Source: Pseudoduganella buxea
GTDB taxonomy: Bacteria; Pseudomonadota; Gammaproteobacteria; Burkholderiales; Burkholderiaceae_D
DNA: 64,000 nucleotides
Reading direction: 5' to 3'
Assembly: GCF_009720835.1 (NCBI RefSeq)
Contig: NZ_WNKZ01000017.1
Location: 1 to 64,000, forward strand
Each line of letters starts with the position of its first letter. Position 1 is the first letter of the stretch. Under the pieces are notes generated by a model that did not search any database, had not been told where the DNA came from, and worked only from the letters and a program-made list of their open reading frames with translations. The translations under genes and the position numbers were made by a program. Shown here in pieces: positions 52,479 through 61,118 of this stretch.

Positions 52479-53551
52479 TGCGGCTGGCCGGCTGCGTGCT
52501 GCTGTGCACCGTGCTGGCCGGCGCCGCCGTGGCGGCCAGGCCGGGCGGCGGCGCGACGGCGGCGGAGCCCTTCGAGTTCGCCGTCGTACGGCATACCTTT
52601 TCCGGAACGGACGGCGACGACGAACTGAAACGGGCCGTGGCCCATGCGGACCAGGCCCGTCCCGCCTTCGTCATCGCAGCCGGCATCAAGTCCGCACGGG
52701 AAGGGTGCAGCGACAAGCTGTACCTGCAACGCAAGACGCTCCTGAACAAGTCGGACCGGCCCCTGGTGCTGGTGCTGACGGGCGCTGACTGGATCGGCTG
52801 CCGCAACTCGGCGGGCCGTTCGAACGCGCTGGACCGGCTGAACCGCATCCGCGAAATCTATTTCGACGGCCAGGAATCGCTGGGCCAGCGCAAGCTCGAC
52901 CTGAACCGGCAATCGACCATCACGAAGTTCCGCAGCTATGCCGAGAACGCGTACTGGGAACGGGGCGGCGTGCTGTTCGCCACCATCAACCTGCCGGCGC
53001 AGAACAACCACTTCCTCAGCGAGGCCGGCCGCAACAGCGAATACGAAGACCGTTTCGTGGCAAACCGGGCCTGGCTGCAGCGCCTGTTCGGCATGGCCAG
53101 GCGGCGCCAGCTGGACGGCATCGTGCTGGTCTCCGACGGCGACATCAAGGCCCATGTCGAACCGGGTTTCTCGCTGCTGGCGGGTTTCTCGACGAAGCAG
53201 GACGGCTTTGCCGAAACGCGCAAGCTGGTCGTCACGCTGGCGGAAAAGTACACCGGCAAGGTGCTCTTGATCGACACGGCCGAACGGCCGCCGGCGCCGA
53301 GAAGCGAGGAACCGCCCGTGGGCGCCCTGACGTGGCGCGGCAACCTGGGACACGTGACGTTGACGGGGGAATGGAACGCGGTGCGCGTGGAACCGGGCAG
53401 CAAGACGCTGTTCGCGCTGCAGGCGGCGGGCCATGGCAAGGACGAGAAAAACGGCAAGGCCGAGAAGGGCAAGGCCGACGACGATGGCCGTGGCGCCCGC
53501 AAGGACGGCGGCCAGTCGAAGGCGCCAGGCGCGAGGGCGCCGGCGGCCTGA
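52475..53551 (+). CDS. Secreted hypothetical protein coupled to mutS
   Basis: A 358-residue protein with a signal peptide (1-21, ending GAAVAA). The fold looks like a degenerate calcineurin-type phosphoesterase ([56 protein letters not shown]), but the normal DxH, GNHD and GHxH metal motifs are absent. The last ~45 residues are Lys/Gly/Asp-rich and low complexity. Its start overlaps the mutS stop by 4 bases, which predicts translational coupling although an exported protein and MutS have no obvious common job. Function is unknown. Confidence 0.75.
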   Translation: MMRLAGCVLLCTVLAGAAVAARPGGGATAAEPFEFAVVRHTFSGTDGDDELKRAVAHADQARPAFVIAAGIKSAREGCSDKLYLQRKTLLNKSDRPLVLVLTGADWIGCRNSAGRSNALDRLNRIREIYFDGQESLGQRKLDLNRQSTITKFRSYAENAYWERGGVLFATINLPAQNNHFLSEAGRNSEYEDRFVANRAWLQRLFGMARRRQLDGIVLVSDGDIKAHVEPGFSLLAGFSTKQDGFAETRKLVVTLAEKYTGKVLLIDTAERPPAPRSEEPPVGALTWRGNLGHVTLTGEWNAVRVEPGSKTLFALQAAGHGKDEKNGKAEKGKADDDGRGARKDGGQSKAPGARAPAA

Positions 53552-53584
53552 GACGCGGCAGCGCAGGCTGCCGCGGGATGAGAC

Positions 53585-54127
53585 TTAGTGAATCGGCTGG
53601 GTGCGGAAGTGATCGCCCTCGTCGCCTTCGTCCTCGTCGTCACCATGGTGGTGGCCGTGGGCGCCGTGCACGTGCTCGTGGGCGATTTCCTCTTCCGTTG
53701 CGGCGCGCACTTCCGTGACCTTCAGCTCGAAGCGCAGGGCCATGCCGGCCAGCGGGTGGTTGCCGTCCAGGACGACCTTGTCGTCGGCGATATCGGTGAC
53801 GGTGAAGATCATCGCTTCCTCGTCGCTGTCGCCGTCGGGCATGCCTTCGAACTGCATGCCCACTTCCAGCGGTTCCGGCAGGCGCGCGCGGGGTTCGACC
53901 TTCACCAGGTTCGGGTCGTAGTCGCCGAAGGCATCCTCAGGCTCGATCTGGATCGTGTTGGCGTAGCCGGCTTCCTTGCCTTCCAGTTCTTCCTCGATCT
54001 TGGGCAGCGTGTTCTCGTACCCGCCGTGCAGGTAGACCATGGGCTGGCGGCCGTCTTCGATCAGATTGTTCTGAGCGTCGGACAGTTTGTACTGCACGGT
54101 CACGACGGTGTTCTTGGCGATCTTCAT
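53585..54127 (-). CDS. slyD: FKBP-type peptidyl-prolyl isomerase SlyD
   Basis: A 180-residue prolyl isomerase/metallochaperone. The FKBP domain is interrupted by the IF chaperone domain (about 70-130). Metal-binding His cluster in the C-terminal tail (HEHVHGAHGHHHGDDEDEGDEGDHF), as in E. coli SlyD, though the tail has no Cys. The start at 54127 (MKIAKNTVVTVQYKL) has AGGAAG upstream; the longer open frame is ignored. It is convergent with the preceding plus-strand gene (stop-to-stop 33 bases). Confidence 0.93.
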   Translation of the reverse strand: MKIAKNTVVTVQYKLSDAQNNLIEDGRQPMVYLHGGYENTLPKIEEELEGKEAGYANTIQIEPEDAFGDYDPNLVKVEPRARLPEPLEVGMQFEGMPDGDSDEEAMIFTVTDIADDKVVLDGNHPLAGMALRFELKVTEVRAATEEEIAHEHVHGAHGHHHGDDEDEGDEGDHFRTQPIH

Positions 54128-54236
54128 TTCGCTTCCTTTCTTGTATAAGCTGGCGCAGATTATACCCCCAGCGGCGCGCCACGTTTGCCGTGCCGGACGC
54201 TTGCGTCCCCCTGCCGCGCCTCCCTTATAATATCGC

Positions 54237-55370
54237 ATGAAAAAAAGTTCTCCGCTCCGCCTCCTGGGCGACATCACGCCGGCGCAATTCATGCGCGATT
54301 ACTGGCACAAGAAACCCCTGCTGATCCGCCAGGCCGTCCCCGGCATGCAGCCCCTGCTGCCCTTCGATGAGCTGGCCGCACTGGCGACGAAGGACTATGT
54401 CGAGTCGCGCCTGGTGACGATGACCGACGGCCAGTGGGACATGCAGTACGGCCCCCTGCAGACGCTGCCGCCCCGCAGCCAGCCGGGCTGGACCATGCTG
54501 GTGCAGGGCGTCAACCTGCAAAACGACGCCGCCGACGCACTGCTGCGCCAGTTCCGCTTCGTGCCCGATGCCCGCCTGGACGACCTGATGGTCAGCTTTG
54601 CCACCGATGGCGGCGGCGTCGGGCCCCACTTCGATTCCTACGATGTGTTCCTGCTGCAGGCCGAAGGCCAGCGCCGCTGGCAGATCTCGCCGCAGAAGGA
54701 CCTGTCGCTGGTCGAAGGCCTGCCGCTGAAGATCCTCAGCAAGTTCGAGCCGGCCGAGGAATTCGTGCTGGAGCCGGGCGACATGCTGTACCTGCCGCCC
54801 CACTATGCCCACGACGGCGTCGCCATCGGCGACTGCCAGACCTATTCGATCGGCTTCCGGGCGCCGGCCTACCAGGAACTGGGCGAAGCCTTCCTGCAGT
54901 TCATGGCCGATTCGATCGACCTGCCGGGCCGCTATGCCGATGCCGACCTGGAACCGTCGGGCAAGCCGGCCGAGATTCCCCAGCATATGATCGGCACCAT
55001 CGCGGACGAGCTGAACAAGATGCAGTTCACGGAAGACGACTTCACCATCTTCCTGGGCGAGTACCTGTCCGAACCGAAGCACAATGTCTTCTTCACGGGC
55101 CCGGAAAACCCCTTGCCGGCCGGCCGTTTCGCCCAGAGCGCGGCGAAAAAGGGCGTGACCCTGTCGCGCAAGACGCAGATGCTGTACCGCGGCAAGAACG
55201 TCTTCATCAACGGCGAGTCGTTCGCCATCAAGCGGGCCGACAAGGCGGCACTGGAAACCCTGGCGAACGAGCGCAAGCTGGACGGCGTTGCCGTGGCGGC
55301 TGCTTCCGAGGACGTGATGGAAGCGCTGTATGCGTGGTATACAGACGGCTGGCTCGAGTTGACCAAATAA
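54237..55370 (+). CDS. roxA: Ribosomal protein L16 arginine 3-hydroxylase (JmjC/cupin)
   Basis: A 377-residue 2-oxoglutarate/Fe(II) dioxygenase of the YcfD/RoxA family. The iron ligands are His and Asp in VGPHFDSYDVF and His in PPHYAHDGVAIG. The C-terminal dimerisation and winged-helix parts follow (LSRKTQMLYRGKNVFINGE). E. coli YcfD hydroxylates Arg81 of L16. The start codon ATG at 54237 is preceded by a short promoter-like region (TATAAT at about 54228). Confidence 0.9.
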   Translation: MKKSSPLRLLGDITPAQFMRDYWHKKPLLIRQAVPGMQPLLPFDELAALATKDYVESRLVTMTDGQWDMQYGPLQTLPPRSQPGWTMLVQGVNLQNDAADALLRQFRFVPDARLDDLMVSFATDGGGVGPHFDSYDVFLLQAEGQRRWQISPQKDLSLVEGLPLKILSKFEPAEEFVLEPGDMLYLPPHYAHDGVAIGDCQTYSIGFRAPAYQELGEAFLQFMADSIDLPGRYADADLEPSGKPAEIPQHMIGTIADELNKMQFTEDDFTIFLGEYLSEPKHNVFFTGPENPLPAGRFAQSAAKKGVTLSRKTQMLYRGKNVFINGESFAIKRADKAALETLANERKLDGVAVAAASEDVMEALYAWYTDGWLELTK

Positions 55371-55386
55371 ACAAGGGGAGTCCGGC

Positions 55387-55857
55387 ATGGCGGCGCAGCG
55401 CTTCGACACCCGGGCCGGGTTCCAGGCCCAGCTCGATACCCTGCTGGGCCGCGCACGCGTCACCCTGCAGATGTTCGATCCCGACTTTGGCTGGTGGGAC
55501 CTGGGCAGCACGCGCAATGACGCCCTGCTGCGCGCTTTCCTGCGCGGCGGCGGCCGGCTGCAACTGGTGGCGCACAGCAATGCCCGGCTGGAACGGGACG
55601 CGCCCCGCTTCCTGGCCCTGCTGGCCGACTACCGCCACCTGATCGACTGCCGCGTGACGAACCGCCCGTTGAAGGGCCTGACGGACTCGTTCTGCATTGG
55701 CGACGGCCACGACATCGTGCGCCGCTTCCACGCCGATTTCTTCCGCGGCGATGCAGATTTCGATGCGCCTTCGTCAACCCAAACGAGCTTGGAGCGTTAT
55801 CAAGGTATCTGGGCCGAGAGCATGCCTGGTTTGCATGCAAATGTGACTGGCTTATAA
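55387..55857 (+). CDS. Conserved hypothetical protein downstream of roxA
   Basis: A 156-residue soluble protein, not firmly recognised. The pattern (QLDTLLGRARVTLQMFDPDFGWWDLG, RLQLVAHSNARLERDAPRF, DSFCIGDGHDIVRRFHADFFRG) resembles one half of a phospholipase D fold without the HKD motif, as in small PLD-like families. It starts 16 bases after roxA with AAGGGGAG upstream, so it is probably cotranscribed. The C-terminal SLERYQGIWAES segment suggests a real family terminus. Confidence 0.75.
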   Translation: MAAQRFDTRAGFQAQLDTLLGRARVTLQMFDPDFGWWDLGSTRNDALLRAFLRGGGRLQLVAHSNARLERDAPRFLALLADYRHLIDCRVTNRPLKGLTDSFCIGDGHDIVRRFHADFFRGDADFDAPSSTQTSLERYQGIWAESMPGLHANVTGL

Positions 55858-55994
55858 GCTGGAAAACAGTACAATCTCGACCGTTCGACAAGATGTTTTG
55901 AGTTGGTGCCGGTAAAGCTGCGTAAAAGTAGTGCAGGCCTTGTAACTTTGGTATTGCGCTTCTGCAAAATAGTTATGATTTCGTCCTGTGCTAC

Positions 55995-56023
55995 TATTGC
56001 GACGCACCAAGAATCGCTATAAT
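55995..56023 (+). promoter_or_regulatory. Strong sigma70-type promoter
   Basis: A consensus TATAAT lies at 56018-56023, with TATTGC at 55995-56000 (17-base spacing) as -35; TTGCGA at 55997-56002 gives 15-base spacing. Transcription should start near 56030, giving a ~127-nt leader. Confidence 0.7.
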
Positions 56024-56094
56024 ATTCGGTTAGGAAGTTTCCGTTGTCAGGGGCACCATATGGTCCGAACGACCACGAAACGCCCTAATGAGCG

Positions 56095-56112
56095 ATAATT
56101 ACCGGTAATTAT
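56095..56112. promoter_or_regulatory. Perfect 18-bp palindrome in the leader
   Basis: ATAATTACCGGTAATTAT is fully self-complementary. It lies about 70 bases downstream of the predicted transcription start and 44 bases before the ATG, so it could be an operator acting as a roadblock or a small RNA hairpin. Confidence 0.65.
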
Positions 56113-56156
56113 TCATCGCAACATTGTTTAATTTGTGAATTAATTAAGGAAAACAA

Positions 56157-56438
56157 ATGAAAAAATCCCTGCTGATCGCCTCCCTGCTGGCCGTTGCTCT
56201 GGCTGCTTGCTCGAAAAAAGAAGAAGCTCCAGTTGCTCCAGTTGCAACCCCAGAAGCCACTGCTCCTGCTGCTGACGCTACCGCTCCAGTTGCTGCTCCA
56301 GCCGCTGACGCTGCTGCTCCAGCCGCTGCTCCAGCTGCTGACGCTGCTGCTGCCGCTTCGGACGCAGCTGCTGCTGCTTCGTCGGCCGCTTCGGCTGCTT
56401 CGGAAGCCGCTTCGGCTGCCGCTGCTGCTGCCAAGTAA
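56157..56438 (+). CDS. Alanine-rich lipoprotein of low complexity
   Basis: A 93-residue lipoprotein. The signal (MKKSLLIASLLAVALAAC, lipobox LAAC) is followed by SKKEEAPVAPVATPEA, then nearly pure Ala with Pro, Asp, Ser and Glu in a short periodic pattern (PAADAAAPAAAPAAD..., ASDAAAAASSAAS). Codons for Ala and Pro are mostly GCT/GCA and CCA, unlike the GCC/GCG/CCG use around it, which suits a very highly expressed gene. A strong promoter precedes it and a perfect terminator follows. It is reminiscent of abundant Ala-rich outer-membrane lipoproteins in Oxalobacteraceae; no function is known. Confidence 0.82.
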   Translation: MKKSLLIASLLAVALAACSKKEEAPVAPVATPEATAPAADATAPVAAPAADAAAPAAAPAADAAAAASDAAAAASSAASAASEAASAAAAAAK

Positions 56439-56471
56439 TTGGTCGCATGGCCATCTTCGGATGGCCTGATG

Positions 56472-56500
56472 AAAAAAACCGCCTTCGGGCGGTTTTTTTT
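56472..56500. terminator. Terminator after the Ala-rich lipoprotein gene
   Basis: AAAAAACCGCC pairs with GGCGGTTTTTT around a TTCG loop, with a T-run of 8. It also serves the convergent minus-strand SDR gene (stop at 56530). Confidence 0.93.
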
Positions 56501-56529
56501 CGTTTGGGCTTTGAATCCGGTTACGCCGA

Positions 56530-57168
56530 TCAATACGCGACAGCGAACCGCGTCCTGGAATGGGCCGGCGTTTCCAGCTCATCCAACATTGCCACGGCAT
56601 AATCGGCCAGCGAAATATGGCTGCCGCCCGCGGCATCCGTCAGCAACTGGTCCTTGCCTAGCCGAAAAACGCCCGTGCGCGGGCCTGGCTCGAGGTGGGC
56701 GGCCGGACTCAGCATGGTCCAGTCCAGGCCCTGTTCCGCCTGCAGCAGCGCCAGCGCCTGGCGCGCACCTTCGGCCGTGGCCTTCCATTGGGCCGGAAAC
56801 GCCGGCGTGTCGACCAGTTGTACGCCCGGCGCCACCTCCAGGCTGCCGGCGCCGCCCACCACCAGCAGGCGCGGCACGCCGGCCGCCTTCGTCGCGGCGA
56901 TCACGGCTGTGATGCCCTGCACATAATAGTCGTACACGTCAGCCTGGGCGTGGCCGCTGAAGGCACTGACGACGGCGTCCATGCCGCGCAGCCGCTCCGC
57001 CAGTGCGGCCTGGTCCAGCACATCGGCACGCACGGCTGTCACACCTGTCCTGCCGGCCAGTTTTTCCGGGCTTTTCACGAGAGCCGTCACGTCGTGGCCT
57101 CGAGCCAGTGCTTCTTCCAGCAGGGCCGAGCCGACATAGCCGGTGGCGCCGATCAATGCGATTTTCAT
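56530..57168 (-). CDS. NAD(P)-binding atypical SDR family protein
   Basis: A 212-residue NmrA/YwnB-like protein. The cofactor loop is IGATGYVGSALLEEAL, with VRADVLDQ and VVSAFSG following. The catalytic Tyr-Lys pair of classical SDRs is not evident (DVYDYYVQGI), as expected for this group, so it may be a sensor or reductase. It is divergent from a LysR gene with 115 bases between starts, the usual layout for a regulator and its target. Confidence 0.87.
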   Translation of the reverse strand: MKIALIGATGYVGSALLEEALARGHDVTALVKSPEKLAGRTGVTAVRADVLDQAALAERLRGMDAVVSAFSGHAQADVYDYYVQGITAVIAATKAAGVPRLLVVGGAGSLEVAPGVQLVDTPAFPAQWKATAEGARQALALLQAEQGLDWTMLSPAAHLEPGPRTGVFRLGKDQLLTDAAGGSHISLADYAVAMLDELETPAHSRTRFAVAY

Positions 57169-57283
57169 CTTGAATCCTTTCAGGTTGCGAGACGGTCATC
57201 ATGCACTCTGGCGTTGATACGATAAACGGATCAGTTCATAATTCATTCATCCGAAATTCTTAATAATCTTCCTGCCAACTCCG

Positions 57284-58186
57284 ATGCTGCCCGGCCAAAT
57301 CGACTTGAATGACCTGATCGTCTTTGGCGCCGTGGTGGAGGCGGGCGGCTTCACGGCCGCCGCCGGGCGCCTGGGGGTGGCGCCGGCCAAGGTCAGCGTG
57401 GAAGTGGCGCGGCTGGAAAGCCAGTTGGGCGTCGCCTTGTTTACCCGCACGACGCGGCGGGTGGCGCCGACCGAGGCGGGCCACGCGCTGCATGCGCGCT
57501 GCGCCCCGCTGCTGCACCAGCTGCAGGCGGCCATCGACACGGTGCATGCGCCGACGGCGGCGCTGACGGGCAGCCTGCGCATCACGGCGCCGATCGACCT
57601 GGGCAGCCAGTCGGTGGCACCTGCCCTGAGCCGCTTCGCCGCCCTGCACCCGACTCTCGCCATCGACCTGCGTTCGGCCGACCGCATCGCCGACCTGGTG
57701 GCCGAAGGCATCGACGTGGCGATCCGCATGGGCTGGCTGCGCGACTCCAGCCTGCGTGCCGTCAAGCTGGGGGAATTCGACCAGTACATCGTGGCCGCAC
57801 CCGCCTACCTGGCGCGGGCCGGCATGCCGTCCGTGCCGGAAGACCTGGCGGCGCTGGACTGGGTGGCCATGACGCGCCTGCCCGCCCCGCTGACGTGGAC
57901 CTTGACGGGCTCCGGCGGGGAGCGCCGCACCGTGCAGATGCGCTCGCGCATCAAGGCCGATTCCGCCGGCGCCCTGCGCGCGATGCTGTGCCATGGGGCC
58001 GGCATCGGCATGCTGGACCAGTACAGCGTGGCGGACGACCTGGCCACCGGCCAGCTGGTGCGCGTGCTGCCCGGCTGGCAGGCAGAGCGGGGCGGCACTT
58101 ATGCCGTGTTGCCGCCGGGACGACACACGGGCCGCAACGCCCAGGCCTTCGTGGCGTTCTACCGCGACTACCTGCAACAGGCGTAA
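57284..58186 (+). CDS. LysR-family transcription regulator
   Basis: A 300-residue regulator. The winged HTH is in 1-~65 (LNDLIVFGAVVEAGGFTAAAGRLGVAPAKVSVEVARLES), and the effector domain follows (ITAPIDLGSQSVAPALSRFAALHPTLAIDL, ...AGIGMLDQYSV). The HTH differs from canonical LysR in APAKVSVEVARLE but is within family range. It probably controls the divergent SDR gene; no operator could be pinned down in the 115-base gap, although TGATACGATAAACGGATCA near 57215 is suggestive. Confidence 0.92.
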   Translation: MLPGQIDLNDLIVFGAVVEAGGFTAAAGRLGVAPAKVSVEVARLESQLGVALFTRTTRRVAPTEAGHALHARCAPLLHQLQAAIDTVHAPTAALTGSLRITAPIDLGSQSVAPALSRFAALHPTLAIDLRSADRIADLVAEGIDVAIRMGWLRDSSLRAVKLGEFDQYIVAAPAYLARAGMPSVPEDLAALDWVAMTRLPAPLTWTLTGSGGERRTVQMRSRIKADSAGALRAMLCHGAGIGMLDQYSVADDLATGQLVRVLPGWQAERGGTYAVLPPGRHTGRNAQAFVAFYRDYLQQA

Positions 58187-58213
58187 AAAAACCGGCCGGG
58201 GCCGGTTTTTCGT
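58185..58213. terminator. Bidirectional terminator between the LysR gene and bamC
   Basis: AAAAACCGGCC pairs with GGCCGGTTTTT around GG, directly overlapping the LysR stop. It serves convergent bamC as well. Confidence 0.92.
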
Positions 58214-58228
58214 TTGGCGACGGACCGC

Positions 58229-59407
58229 TTATTTCAGCTGTTCCTGCAGCAAGGTCAGGATCTTCTCGGCCGTCGGCGTCGCGTCCGGCTGGCCCTTGTT
58301 GTCCTGCACCGTGACCTGACTGGTGTTGCCGTCGGCGGCCGCCTTGACGACGATGCGGTAGCGTTGCGCTTCCTTGTCCGCTTCCGACGAACCCCAGCTG
58401 AACAGGCGCTTGAAGAAGCCCTTCTTCTCGACCTGGTCGGCCACGTAGCGCACGAAGTACACGCCCTGCACGCGGTCGCGGTCTTCCACCGTGAAGCCGG
58501 CACGGTCCAGCGCCAGGCCGACCCGGCGCCACGAGCGGTCGAAGCCTTCGTCCGTCTCGACGTGGCGGCTGGCGCCCTCGCCTTTCAGGAACGCATGCAG
58601 CGGCTGCACGATGGCGTTGTCGACGGCCGTCTTCGCAACAGCCTGGTCGGTGCCGCCAAGCTTCGTCATCAGGCGGGCCAGGAACAGCGCTTCCAGGTTC
58701 GGGTCGGTGGGACGCATGGTCCACGTGGCGATTTCCTTCTGCGGTCCCGTCAGCACTTCCTCGGCGCCACGGTGGCTGATGAAGATTTCGGTGGTGCCGT
58801 CGGCATTGCGTTCGACGCGGGTGCGGAACTTGTCGCGCTCGCCGCTGGAATAGGCCGAATCGAAGACCTTGCCGATCGTGCTGCGAATGAAGTCCTGGGG
58901 AATCTTGGCGCGGTTTTCGTTCCACTCCGTTTCCATCACGCCGGCCGTTGCGTTATCGAGCGACAGGGTGAAGCCATTGTCTTCCCAGAACGACTTCAGC
59001 TGCGGCCACAGCACGTCGGCCGGCTGCTTGACGACCAGCCAGCGCTGGTTGCCGGCGCGGACCACGCGCACATTATCGTTGCCGGTGCTGGCCACGTCGT
59101 TGCCGGCCGGTGCGGCCGCAGCCGGCGAACCGGCTGCGGGCGTACCGCCCTGCATGCCGGCGCGCTGGGCCGCATAGCCCGAGGCGGTGGCGATGCCGCT
59201 GCTCGAGTCAGGCAAGGCGTAGCGGTTGTCTTTTTGCAGCTGGGTCAGGTCGGGCGGTACATCCAGCGTGACGGCTTTCTTGGCCGATTTGTAGTCCACC
59301 GTGCTTTTGCCGACGACCGATTCAACCATGCCGCAGCCGGTCAGGCTGAGCATGAGCGCGCCGAGCACGATCCCGCCTTGCGGGGTAAGAGAAGCTTTCT
59401 TTGTCAT
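58229..59407 (-). CDS. bamC: Outer-membrane protein assembly factor BamC
   Basis: A 392-residue lipoprotein of the BAM complex. The signal and lipobox (LGALMLSLTGC) are at the N-terminus; DYKSAKKAVTLDVPPDLTQL is the conserved unstructured lasso that contacts BamD. Two helix-grip domains follow (about 110-240 and 290-385). An Ala/Gly/Pro insertion lies near 88-105. The start at 59407 (MTKKASLTPQGG) is preferred; the longer open frame overlaps dapA. It follows dapA by 77 bases, the same order as in E. coli (dapA-bamC). Confidence 0.92.
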   Translation of the reverse strand: MTKKASLTPQGGIVLGALMLSLTGCGMVESVVGKSTVDYKSAKKAVTLDVPPDLTQLQKDNRYALPDSSSGIATASGYAAQRAGMQGGTPAAGSPAAAAPAGNDVASTGNDNVRVVRAGNQRWLVVKQPADVLWPQLKSFWEDNGFTLSLDNATAGVMETEWNENRAKIPQDFIRSTIGKVFDSAYSSGERDKFRTRVERNADGTTEIFISHRGAEEVLTGPQKEIATWTMRPTDPNLEALFLARLMTKLGGTDQAVAKTAVDNAIVQPLHAFLKGEGASRHVETDEGFDRSWRRVGLALDRAGFTVEDRDRVQGVYFVRYVADQVEKKGFFKRLFSWGSSEADKEAQRYRIVVKAAADGNTSQVTVQDNKGQPDATPTAEKILTLLQEQLK

Positions 59408-59484
59408 GTGCTTACTGAGTAGAAGCTGAAAACCAGCTGGAATCTTCCTGACATGCGCGGGCCCTGCGGCCCGCCGTCCGGGCT

Positions 59485-60363
59485 TTACTGCAATACGCCG
59501 GCGTCGCGCAGGGCGGCACGCACGGCGGGGTGGAACTCTTCGGCGAGGGGCACCAGGGGCAGGCGGATGCCGGCTGGCATCTTGCCCATTTCCGCCAGGG
59601 CCCATTTGGCTGGCACGGGATTCGGTTCGACGAACAGTTTCTGGTGCAGCGGGAAGACGCGGTTGTTGATCTCGATGGCCTTGGCGATCTCGCCGTTCAT
59701 GGCAGCGGCGCACAGCTCGGCCATCGCACGGGGAGCTACGTTGGCCGTGACGGAGATATTGCCCTTGCCGCCGGCCAGCATCAGCGCCATGGCCGTGGGA
59801 TCGTCGCCCGAATAGACGGCGAAGTCGCTCGGGGCCAGGCGCAGCAGGTCGAGGCCGCGGCCGATATTGCCGGTGGCATCCTTGACGCCGACGATATTGG
59901 CGATGGCGGCCAGGCGCAGGATGGTTTCGTTGGACATGTCCGCGACCGTCCGGCCGGGCACGTTGTACAGGATCACGGGCAGGTCCACCGCTTCGGCAAT
60001 GGCCTTGAAGTGGCGGTACATGCCTTCCTGGGTGGGGCGATTGTAGTAAGGGACCACTTGCAGGGTCGCGTCCGCGCCGGCTTCCTTGGCGAAACGGGTC
60101 AGTTCGATGGCTTCGGCCGTCGAGTTGCCGCCCGTGCCGGCGATGACGGGAATGCGCCCGGCCACGCGGTCGACGCAGGCCTTGACGAGCGCACAGTGCT
60201 CTTCCACGGTGACGGTGGCCGATTCGCCCGTCGTGCCGACGATAACGATGCCATCCGTACCTTCGGCGATATGCCAGTCGATCAACCCGTCAAGTGCTTC
60301 GTAGTCGAGACTGCCGTCTGCGTGCATCGGGGTAACGATTGCTACAATGCTGCCCTTAATCAT
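59485..60363 (-). CDS. dapA: 4-Hydroxy-tetrahydrodipicolinate synthase
   Basis: A 292-residue aldolase that condenses pyruvate and aspartate semialdehyde, the first committed step to DAP and lysine. The Schiff-base Lys is in [10 protein letters not shown] (about 161), the catalytic Tyr in YNVPGRT, and GTTGESAT is the substrate loop. Start at 60363 ([13 protein letters not shown]) is typical though the ribosome site is weak. No lysine riboswitch was found in the short upstream gap. Confidence 0.97.
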   Translation of the reverse strand: MIKGSIVAIVTPMHADGSLDYEALDGLIDWHIAEGTDGIVIVGTTGESATVTVEEHCALVKACVDRVAGRIPVIAGTGGNSTAEAIELTRFAKEAGADATLQVVPYYNRPTQEGMYRHFKAIAEAVDLPVILYNVPGRTVADMSNETILRLAAIANIVGVKDATGNIGRGLDLLRLAPSDFAVYSGDDPTAMALMLAGGKGNISVTANVAPRAMAELCAAAMNGEIAKAIEINNRVFPLHQKLFVEPNPVPAKWALAEMGKMPAGIRLPLVPLAEEFHPAVRAALRDAGVLQ

Positions 60364-60453
60364 AGGAAAACCTATTGCTAAAATTATTAAAACGTCGATT
60401 GTAGACGATAGCCTGTGCCTGTGGTGGTTTTCAGGCTGGAATCAATCTTCCAG

Positions 60454-61053
60454 TCAAGCTGTACCACCTGCCAGCAGCGCGGCCTCCCTTGGGAACTCCA
60501 CCTTGACGGCGCACATGCGCTGGACCATGGCTTGTTTCGGGTGGTTAACGATGCCATCCTCGAAAGCGATGACACGCAGGCCATGCTGACGAGCCACTTC
60601 CAGCAGTTCGCCCGCCTTCAGCAGGAAATCCGGATTACCCGGCTTGCCGAAAGCGGCATTGCCGTCCGCAAATGTCTCGTAGATCAGCACGCCGTTCGCC
60701 GCCAGGCTGCCGATCATGCCCGCCAACAGGGGGCGATGCAGATAGTTCGTCACGACGATGCCGGCAAAGCGGTTCGGGCCGAAGGGCCATGCATCGCCCT
60801 CGCCTTCCAGGTCGATTTCGCTGGTGACGATGCCGGGGCCGGCGGCGGCCGCCAGCATGGCCGGGTCGCGGTCCACCGCAACGACGGCATGGCCCAGCGC
60901 GGCCAGGTGGCGCGCATGACGCCCTGCGCCGCAAGCCAGGTCCAGCACTTCGCCGCCCGGCACCAGGGGCGCGAAGCGCGCCACCCACGGGGAGATCACG
61001 TCGCCTGCGGCCCGGTTGCTTCCATCCGTCACATCGTTCTTTGCATCGTTCAT
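60454..61053 (-). CDS. Class I SAM-dependent methyltransferase
   Basis: A 199-residue methyltransferase. SAM motif I is VLDLACGAGRHARHLA (about 37-52), with VVAVDRD and FAGIVVTNYLHRPLL following. The type is close to TehB/UbiE-like small methyltransferases; the substrate is unknown. It lies between dapA and trpS, same strand, 90 bases before dapA. Three 15-bp direct repeats lie just upstream of its start. Confidence 0.88.
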   Translation of the reverse strand: MNDAKNDVTDGSNRAAGDVISPWVARFAPLVPGGEVLDLACGAGRHARHLAALGHAVVAVDRDPAMLAAAAGPGIVTSEIDLEGEGDAWPFGPNRFAGIVVTNYLHRPLLAGMIGSLAANGVLIYETFADGNAAFGKPGNPDFLLKAGELLEVARQHGLRVIAFEDGIVNHPKQAMVQRMCAVKVEFPREAALLAGGTA

Positions 61054-61065
61054 TCAGTTCATCCG

Positions 61066-61110
61066 CTGGTAAAAGTCGCACTGGTAAAAGTCGCGCTCGT
61101 AAAAGTCGTC
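61066..61110. repeat. Three 15-bp direct repeats
   Basis: Units CTGGTAAAAGTCGCA, CTGGTAAAAGTCGCG and CTCGTAAAAGTCGTC stand end to end between the methyltransferase start and the trpS stop. The methyltransferase ribosome binding site would lie just outside. Confidence 0.85.
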
Positions 61111-61118
61111 CCGCCGCT

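Larger units (their letters stand above)
55858..56156. other. 299-base A+T-rich promoter/leader region of the Ala-rich lipoprotein gene
   Basis: No gene. Contains a strong promoter at 55995-56023, a long leader of about 125 bases, the 18-bp palindrome at 56095-56112 and AAGGAAA before the start codon. The region is far more A+T-rich than its neighbours. Confidence 0.75.

Noticed and set aside
53585..54292. Longer SlyD frame beginning at 54292
   Set aside because: The added N-terminus has no homology, overlaps the roxA start, and the ATG at 54127 has a good ribosome binding site and the family N-terminus.
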